In this document: piece by piece, positions 32,937-36,781 of the stretch
Position numbering within the stretch: position 1 is the stretch's first letter
How the letters are laid out: every line of letters begins with the position of its first letter
Assembly: GCA_017428565.1 (NCBI GenBank)
Contig: JAFRQP010000061.1
Location: forward strand, 1 to 36,781
Direction: 5' to 3'
DNA from: Oscillospiraceae bacterium
GTDB lineage: Bacteria; Bacillota; Clostridia; Oscillospirales; Oscillospiraceae
DNA: 36,781 nt
The notes under the pieces: generated by a model
Seen by the model: only the letters and a program-made list of their open reading frames with translations
What the model was told of the DNA's origin: nothing
Databases searched by the model: none
Made by a program: the position numbers and the translations under genes

Positions 32937-33123
32937 GGCATAGAAGAAGGTGGAATTATGATTCCGAGCGCGCGGAGCGCGCGAGGGGATTGCGGATTCC
33001 CGCCGCCGGTGGCGGATGAAGGGAATCCGCAATCTCCGCAGCGGTCGAAAAACCGGAGGATCAGCGTAAGCCCGAACGGTTTTTCGGGCCCCGCAAGGTG
33101 GGAGAATCCCTCCTTTTGCGCCA
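32937..33123 (+). other. Second tail-ended cassette downstream of tRNA-Ser, different interior
   Basis: Opens GGCATAGAAGAAGGTGGAAT, resembling a decayed inverse tail, and ends AATCCCTCCTTTTGCGCCA (33105-33123), a third copy of the tRNA-Ser 3' end with CCA. The interior contains GCGCGC-GGA-GCGCGC (32968-32982), a perfect 14-bp stem GATTGCGGATTCCC/GGGAATCCGCAATC (32988-33034) enclosing CCGCC/GGCGG, and a CCCGAA/TTCGGG stem (33071-33088). It shares the frame of copy B but not its hairpins. Confidence 0.65.
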
Positions 33124-33129
33124 TCAAAG

Positions 33130-33165
33130 AAACCTCTTTTGTCTACCAAGGCAAAAGAGGTTTTC
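33130..33165 (+). terminator. Terminator after the second tRNA-Ser tail copy
   Basis: AAACCTCTTTTG with CAAAAGAGGTTT, ending in TTTTC. Confidence 0.85.
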
Positions 33166-33215
33166 TTGTTCTGACGTTTACAGATTTTGCTGCTGTTACT
33201 TGAAGCATTCTATCA

Positions 33216-33243
33216 TTGAATTACAACGAGATTTTGGTATAAT
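33216..33243 (+). promoter_or_regulatory. Promoter of the 106-aa orphan
   Basis: TTGAAT (33216-33221), a 16-bp spacer and extended -10 TGGTATAAT ending at 33243. Confidence 0.6.
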
Positions 33244-33280
33244 AAAAAAAACATAAATCTACTTCTATGGGGGATTCCAT

Positions 33281-33601
33281 ATGTCTTATTTTGATATTAC
33301 CGTTGATGATGTTTTAAAAGTATACGAACATTTGAAAGACAGATACGAGCTAATCTTGACCTCTACGTCTGCGCTGGATGATGGTTTTACTGTGGATTGT
33401 CCTATCATTGTCGGAAAATCTCATGGGCAGATCATCTATTTGTACGAATACGACGGATATTTTGTTTTGGATGTAATGGATTCAAAACAAACAAAAGGAA
33501 CCCACTGGCATCCCATCAACGTAGAGCTTGCAGTTGATGATATTGTGGAATTTATGGAAGGTAAATCCGATTATCAATTATCTCCCTTCAGGAACGTGTA
33601 A
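33281..33601 (+). CDS. Hypothetical protein, 106 aa, AT-rich orphan
   Basis: I do not recognise a family. A soluble, acidic small protein with mixed alpha/beta pattern: an N-terminal helix (VDDVLKVYEHLKDRYELIL), several strands (IIYLYEYDGYFVLDVMD) and THWHPIN before a C-terminal helix (VDDIVEFMEG). The ATG follows GGGGGA and has its own promoter. Codons are clearly more AT-rich than in every neighbour, which suggests recent transfer. The size and the IYLYEYDGYFVLDV strand pair would suit an immunity-type or toxin-linked protein, but no partner gene is adjacent. It sits after the tRNA-Ser tail copies, a typical place for acquired DNA. Confidence 0.75.
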   Translation: MSYFDITVDDVLKVYEHLKDRYELILTSTSALDDGFTVDCPIIVGKSHGQIIYLYEYDGYFVLDVMDSKQTKGTHWHPINVELAVDDIVEFMEGKSDYQLSPFRNV

Positions 33602-33618
33602 GGCATTTGCGTATGGGA

Positions 33619-33648
33619 TATGCTAGGCGGCTTTCATCGACCGGTTCA
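33619..33648 (+). other. Fragment of the tRNA-associated cassette
   Basis: GGCGGCTTTC followed by ATCGACCGGTT-CAAA-AGCCGGTCGA, the second hairpin of the tRNA cassettes with the same CAAA loop and a paired A-T to G-C change. No tRNA or tail copy flanks it. Confidence 0.65.
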
Positions 33649-33679
33649 AAAGCCGGTCGAAGCTCCGCCTTCCCTCGCC

Positions 33680-35146
33680 TTATTCCACGGCGAAATCGTC
33701 TTCCACGGCCCGGTTCAGCTCCCAGAGATGGATCGAAGCGTCGCCCTTCACAAGGAAGCTCTCCTCCCCCGCCGTCGGGAAAATGCGGGAGGAAAACACC
33801 GCGTCGCCGTCGTTCACGAAAATCTCGACCGAGCTGCGGTCGATGAAGATGCGCAGGTGGAAGAGCCCCTTCGGCAGCGGGCGCACCCGCGCTTCTCCCT
33901 GCTCCGTGTTAAAGCGGCGCGCCAGGCCGGAGCGATCCACAGTGATGGTTTTCTCCGCGTCCAGATAGGCGATGCGCAGGCCGCCCGAACCGTCCTCCCG
34001 CGCAAAGAGGCGCAGCTCCAGATCGCCTCCGCGGCTGATCGCTTCCATCTCGCACACCCGCGGCAGCAGATCCGTGGACTCGAGATCGATCTTTTTCCCG
34101 CGAAGGGCGCGCAGGGTGTCCAGCGGCTGCTGAATCAGACGCCGATCCCGCACGCGCAGCTCCCGCGGCAGGGTCAGGCAGCCGGACCAGTCCTCCTCAT
34201 CGGTGGGATAGGCCGCGTCCGGAAGTCCCATCCAGGCCACCAGCGTCGCCTTGTTCTGATCCTTCGGATTGGCGGCGCATTCCGCCGCGTAGGAATCAAA
34301 GCCGAAATCCAGCACGTGAAAATGGGTGTTGTCCGGCGTAAAGGTGAGCGTCTCCCAATCCATATGCCCCAGCAGGTAGCCGCTGTGGTGCACGCTCTCT
34401 CCCCGGCCGGGAAGCTTCAAATGCTGGGGGCAGAAGAGCAGCACGTCGTAGCCGCTGATGGTCTCGATCGACGGGCACTCCCACATATCCCCGAAGTCTT
34501 CGAAGCCGGGCACCTTCAACTGTCCGGCAAAATGCCAATCCTTCGTGGGCGCGTCGGAGGCATAGATCATCACGCAGCCCTTTTTCTCCATGGTCTGCGC
34601 GCCGATCACCAGATAATACTTCCCGTTTTCCTTGTTGTGGATGATCTTCGGATCGCGCTGATGCTCGGTATACCCCGGATTCGGGCCGAACAGCGGCGGG
34701 AGCTTCTCCGCCCCGCCGTCGTCTCTCAGCTTCACAAGGCAGGTATAGGACTTGCGTGTCCAGTCCTCGTCCCGGTGGTTCCCGGTATAGTAGAGCCAGA
34801 CGGCGTCCTCTGTGGGCAGGGCGGAGCCGGAGTACGCGCCCTTGTTGTCAAATTCCGTATCCGGGCGGATGCAGGGGCCCACATTCTTCCAGGTCACCAG
34901 ATCCCTTGACACGGTATGGTACCAGTACTTGAGTCCGTGCACCGCGCCCCAGGGGCACCATTGATAGAAGAGATGCCAGACGCCGTCATGAAACACAAAG
35001 CCGTTGGGGTCGTTCAAAAGCCCGGTGACGGGCTGAATATGATACAGCTGGCGATAATCGGACCGCGCGATTTGAGCATGCAGCTCGCGAATCTCCCCGG
35101 CGTCCTTCAGAACGCGATAGCGTTCCTCCTTCGTCCATGTCCTCAT
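33680..35146 (-). CDS. Glycoside hydrolase family 32 (sucrose/fructan beta-fructosidase)
   Basis: 488 aa. A retaining beta-fructofuranosidase of the GH32 five-bladed propeller. LLNDPNGFVFHDG holds the nucleophile Asp, QRDPKII the transition-state-stabilising Asp and WECPSIE the acid/base Glu. A C-terminal beta-sandwich ends with ..IFVNDGDAVFSSRIFP. There is no signal peptide, so it is cytosolic and probably acts on imported sucrose, sucrose 6-phosphate or short fructans. I chose the ATG at 35146, where the family N-terminus begins; the frame stays open far upstream only by chance. The ribosome binding site (AAAGGG) is weak. No sugar transporter is in the window. Confidence 0.93.
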   Translation of the reverse strand: MRTWTKEERYRVLKDAGEIRELHAQIARSDYRQLYHIQPVTGLLNDPNGFVFHDGVWHLFYQWCPWGAVHGLKYWYHTVSRDLVTWKNVGPCIRPDTEFDNKGAYSGSALPTEDAVWLYYTGNHRDEDWTRKSYTCLVKLRDDGGAEKLPPLFGPNPGYTEHQRDPKIIHNKENGKYYLVIGAQTMEKKGCVMIYASDAPTKDWHFAGQLKVPGFEDFGDMWECPSIETISGYDVLLFCPQHLKLPGRGESVHHSGYLLGHMDWETLTFTPDNTHFHVLDFGFDSYAAECAANPKDQNKATLVAWMGLPDAAYPTDEEDWSGCLTLPRELRVRDRRLIQQPLDTLRALRGKKIDLESTDLLPRVCEMEAISRGGDLELRLFAREDGSGGLRIAYLDAEKTITVDRSGLARRFNTEQGEARVRPLPKGLFHLRIFIDRSSVEIFVNDGDAVFSSRIFPTAGEESFLVKGDASIHLWELNRAVEDDFAVE

Positions 35147-35180
35147 AGGCACAAGCCCTTTCTTTTGGATCTCTTCTTCG

Positions 35181-35209
35181 ATTTTACATGAAATCCGCGC
35201 GCTGCGCAA
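35181..35209 (-). promoter_or_regulatory. GH32 promoter
   Basis: Minus strand TTGCGC (35204-35209), a 17-bp spacer and TAAAAT (35181-35186), 35 nt before the start codon. Confidence 0.6.
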
Positions 35210-35319
35210 TCCCTTTCCCCGCTTCTTTTCGCGCGAGCGCTTGCCGCCGCGCAGCAGCGGAGGCTGCCCCGCGCCTGAAGAGGATCCTCTTCCGCTTTTC
35301 GGGGGGCTTTGCGGCTCGG

Positions 35320-35348
35320 TTGTTTTTGACGGCGGCCTGTGGTATAGT
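35320..35348 (+). promoter_or_regulatory. Promoter of the tandem GNAT gene
   Basis: TTGTTT (35320-35325), a 17-bp spacer and extended -10 CTGTGGTATAGT ending at 35348. This gives a GC-rich leader of about 100 nt. The 307-bp spacer between the divergent GH32 and GNAT genes otherwise shows only short palindromes (GAAGAGGATCCTCTTC near 35276). Confidence 0.6.
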
Positions 35349-35452
35349 GTCCGTGAGAACGGGGCCCTCCCCCTCCGCCGCGGCGGGGGCGAGGCTTCGG
35401 AAAACGCTTTTGCGCTCGCGCCCCGGCGTCCGGAGCGCGGAGGAGGCAGCAT

Positions 35453-36451
35453 ATGCAGATTCAATCGGGAGATCTTCTGATCCGCGACGCCGCGGCCGCG
35501 GACGCGGAGCAGCTTGCGGCCTGGTGGAACGACGGGGCGGTCATGGCCCACGCCGGCTTTCCCCTGGGTCTGGGCACCAGGGCGGAAAAGGTCCGCGGGC
35601 AGCTGGCCCGGGGCAGCGACGAGCGGGGCCGCGTGCTGATCCTCGAGCTGGCCGGCCGGCCCATCGGGGAGATGAGCTGGTCCCGGGCGGAGGAGCGTAC
35701 CGCGGAGATCGGCATCAAGATCTGCGAGCGCGATTGTCAGGAAAAGGGCCTGGGCCGCGTGGCTCTGAGCCTCTTGATCCGGGAGCTGTTTTCCCGGGGC
35801 TATGGGCGGATCGCGCTGGACACGAACCGGGAAAACCGGCGGGCCCGGCATGTGTACGAGCTGCTGGGCTTCCGGCAGCTGCGGGTCAACACCGACGCCT
35901 GGCAGGATCAGCTGGGCGCGTGGCAATCCTCGGTGGACTACGAGCTGAGACCCGGGGACTTCCGGGACTGCTCCGCCGCGGGGCTTGCGGCCGGGCGCAG
36001 CGGCCTCTGCGTCCAAAGGCTCGGAGCGGAGCGGGAGGCGGAGCTGATCGCCTTCAACAGGCTTTGCTTTCCTACAGATTTCTGGAAGGAAGAGGATTGG
36101 CGCGAGCTGCTGGCCGACCAGCGGGCGATCTACTGGGCCCTGCTGGACGGGGAGAAGCTGATCGGGGACGTCTTTCTCTACAACTGGCAGGGGGAGAAGG
36201 ACTATGTGAAGATCATGAACCTCTCCGTCCACCCGGACTACCGGGGCCGGGGTCTGGCGCACCGGCTTCTGGACTACGCCCGGGAGGAGCTGTCCCGCCG
36301 CGGTATGGGGAAGTACTGCGGGGAGACCCGCGCCTCCAACGCCGCCATGCAGCGGGTCTTTGCCGACTGCGGCTATCGGCTGAACCGGATCGAGGATGTG
36401 GGCTTTGAAAATCCCCGGGAGGACGCGTACAAATACCTGCTGGAGCTGTGA
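35453..36451 (+). CDS. Tandem GNAT-domain acetyltransferase
   Basis: 332 aa with two acetyl-CoA-dependent N-acetyltransferase folds. The first (~6-165) is RimJ/L-like with EIGIKICERDCQEKGLGRVA as the acetyl-CoA loop and NRENRRARHVYELLGF. The second (~185-332) has IMNLSVHPDYRGRGLAHRLL and TRASNAAMQRVFADCGYRL. Each domain keeps its RGxG/QEKGLG-type pyrophosphate-binding stretch, so both may be active. The ATG follows GGAGGAGGC. The acceptor substrate (antibiotic, amino acid, ribosomal protein or polyamine) cannot be told. It is divergent from the GH32 gene. Confidence 0.88.
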   Translation: MQIQSGDLLIRDAAAADAEQLAAWWNDGAVMAHAGFPLGLGTRAEKVRGQLARGSDERGRVLILELAGRPIGEMSWSRAEERTAEIGIKICERDCQEKGLGRVALSLLIRELFSRGYGRIALDTNRENRRARHVYELLGFRQLRVNTDAWQDQLGAWQSSVDYELRPGDFRDCSAAGLAAGRSGLCVQRLGAEREAELIAFNRLCFPTDFWKEEDWRELLADQRAIYWALLDGEKLIGDVFLYNWQGEKDYVKIMNLSVHPDYRGRGLAHRLLDYAREELSRRGMGKYCGETRASNAAMQRVFADCGYRLNRIEDVGFENPREDAYKYLLEL

Positions 36452-36676
36452 GCTTAGCGCCCCTCGGGGGAAGTCGAACATAGAAAAACACAGAGGCGCA
36501 TTGGGCGCCCTCACACAAGGATGCGGCAGCGCAAAAAGGATATTTTCGCGCCGGGCTGCGTTGAAAATGCTCGCAATCCATGTCCAGGATTCCTGCGCTT
36601 TTCGCCTTGCCCGACACAAAAATCTCTCTTTTTGCGTGCGGAGCAGTTTTGAGCGAGGGCTTTTTCGATCAGACAA
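36452..36676. other. Non-coding stretch after the GNAT gene
   Basis: About 225 bp with no convincing gene. It contains short palindromic bits (for example GGGCGCC near 36510, and a CAAAAATCTCTCTTTTTGCG stretch near 36617). Low-complexity open frames on both strands have no family resemblance. It could be another intergenic repeat, but I see no second copy in the window. Confidence 0.4.
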
Positions 36677-36677
36677 T

Positions 36678-36722
36678 ATAGAAAAATCCGGGAATACTTG
36701 ATGTATTTCCGGATTTTTCTAT
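36678..36722. terminator. Terminator-like long hairpin near the window end
   Basis: 20-bp stem (ATAGAAAAATCCGG arm and CCGGATTTTTCTAT arm, one wobble) with loop TTGAT. Symmetric A/T flanks could serve either strand. Confidence 0.7.
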
Positions 36723-36781
36723 GCAGGATGGGCGGAAAAGAGCCGCTCAAAACCTGTCGTCTCCTTATGTGAAGGCGCCCT

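Noticed and set aside
32741-33203. Short plus-strand proteins translated from the tRNA-Ser cassettes
   Set aside because: They are translations of hairpins, terminators and tRNA-tail copies, without ribosome binding sites. The DNA shows structure-preserving rather than codon-preserving changes.
32633-33665. Classical integrase-mediated island at tRNA-Ser
   Set aside because: Tail copies look like attachment sites, but no integrase or excisionase gene is present and each tail carries its own terminator. The cassette is shared with tRNA-Arg. Kept as an alternative only.
35147-36676. N-terminal extension of the GH32 frame covering the GNAT gene
   Set aside because: The frame is open by chance through GC-rich DNA. 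GH32 homology starts at the ATG at 35146, and the region encodes a GNAT protein on the other strand.

Overview
The window looks like chromosome of a GC-rich member of the Clostridia, most likely an uncultured gut Oscillospiraceae-type Firmicute. This is inferred from strong AGGAGG-type ribosome binding sites, TTGACA/TATAAT promoters, a Rex repressor, an arcABC operon, a clostripain-family protease, a PocR-type AraC regulator, and intergenic spaces full of small palindromic repeats. I could run no database search, so the taxonomy is inference.

Layout. 1-8.2 kb is a glycerol-phosphate/lipid neighbourhood: plsC-like acyltransferase (-), sn-glycerol-1-phosphate dehydrogenase family (+), a PocR/AraC regulator (-) divergent from a MarR regulator (+), a membrane-embedded alpha/beta hydrolase, and glycerol kinase. 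8.2-9.2 kb is repeat-rich and holds a 119-aa orphan gene between two direct 222-bp repeats. 9.2-13.4 kb carries a HAD-IIA phosphatase, a GT39/PMT-like glycosyltransferase, and a Cys-rich small protein overlapping a radical SAM gene. 13.5-17.5 kb has two zinc-ribbon, single-span membrane proteins, one with a caspase-like (clan CD) protease core. 17.5-19.7 kb has GluQRS, a PRTase-like protein and tRNA-Arg(ACG). 19.8-23.8 kb is the arginine deiminase operon arcA-arcB-arcC, interrupted between arcA and arcB by a small GIY-YIG-encoding element. 23.9-30 kb has DegV, an XRE membrane regulator, a TVP38-like membrane protein, an SH3b lipoprotein and a membrane-anchored clostripain-like protease. 30-36.5 kb has Rex, MnmE, tRNA-Ser(GCU) with unusual downstream cassettes, an AT-rich 106-aa orphan, a GH32 enzyme and a tandem GNAT protein.

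The most interesting material is non-coding. (1) A ~437-bp element encodes only a 95-aa GIY-YIG nuclease between hairpin termini. It sits directly after arcA, and a diverged second copy of the arcA 3' end (including the catalytic-Cys codon) lies on its far side. Two 110-bp copies of its two ends joined together, without the nuclease, flank the 119-aa gene. (2) Downstream of both tRNA-Arg and tRNA-Ser is the same three-hairpin cassette. It is closed by a stem made of an inverted and a direct copy of the local tRNA 3' tail, and compensatory base changes between copies support a conserved fold. (3) Heptamer-periodic arrays of several unrelated heptamers occur in many intergenic spaces, four of them flanking a two-hairpin core. 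(4) A palindromic repeat of a family also present downstream of mnmE lies in frame inside the PMT-like gene.

The genes suggest a fermentative anaerobe. It would make ATP from arginine (arcABC), use glycerol (glpK with a PocR-type sensor nearby) and hydrolyse sucrose or fructans (GH32), with NADH/NAD+-responsive control by Rex.
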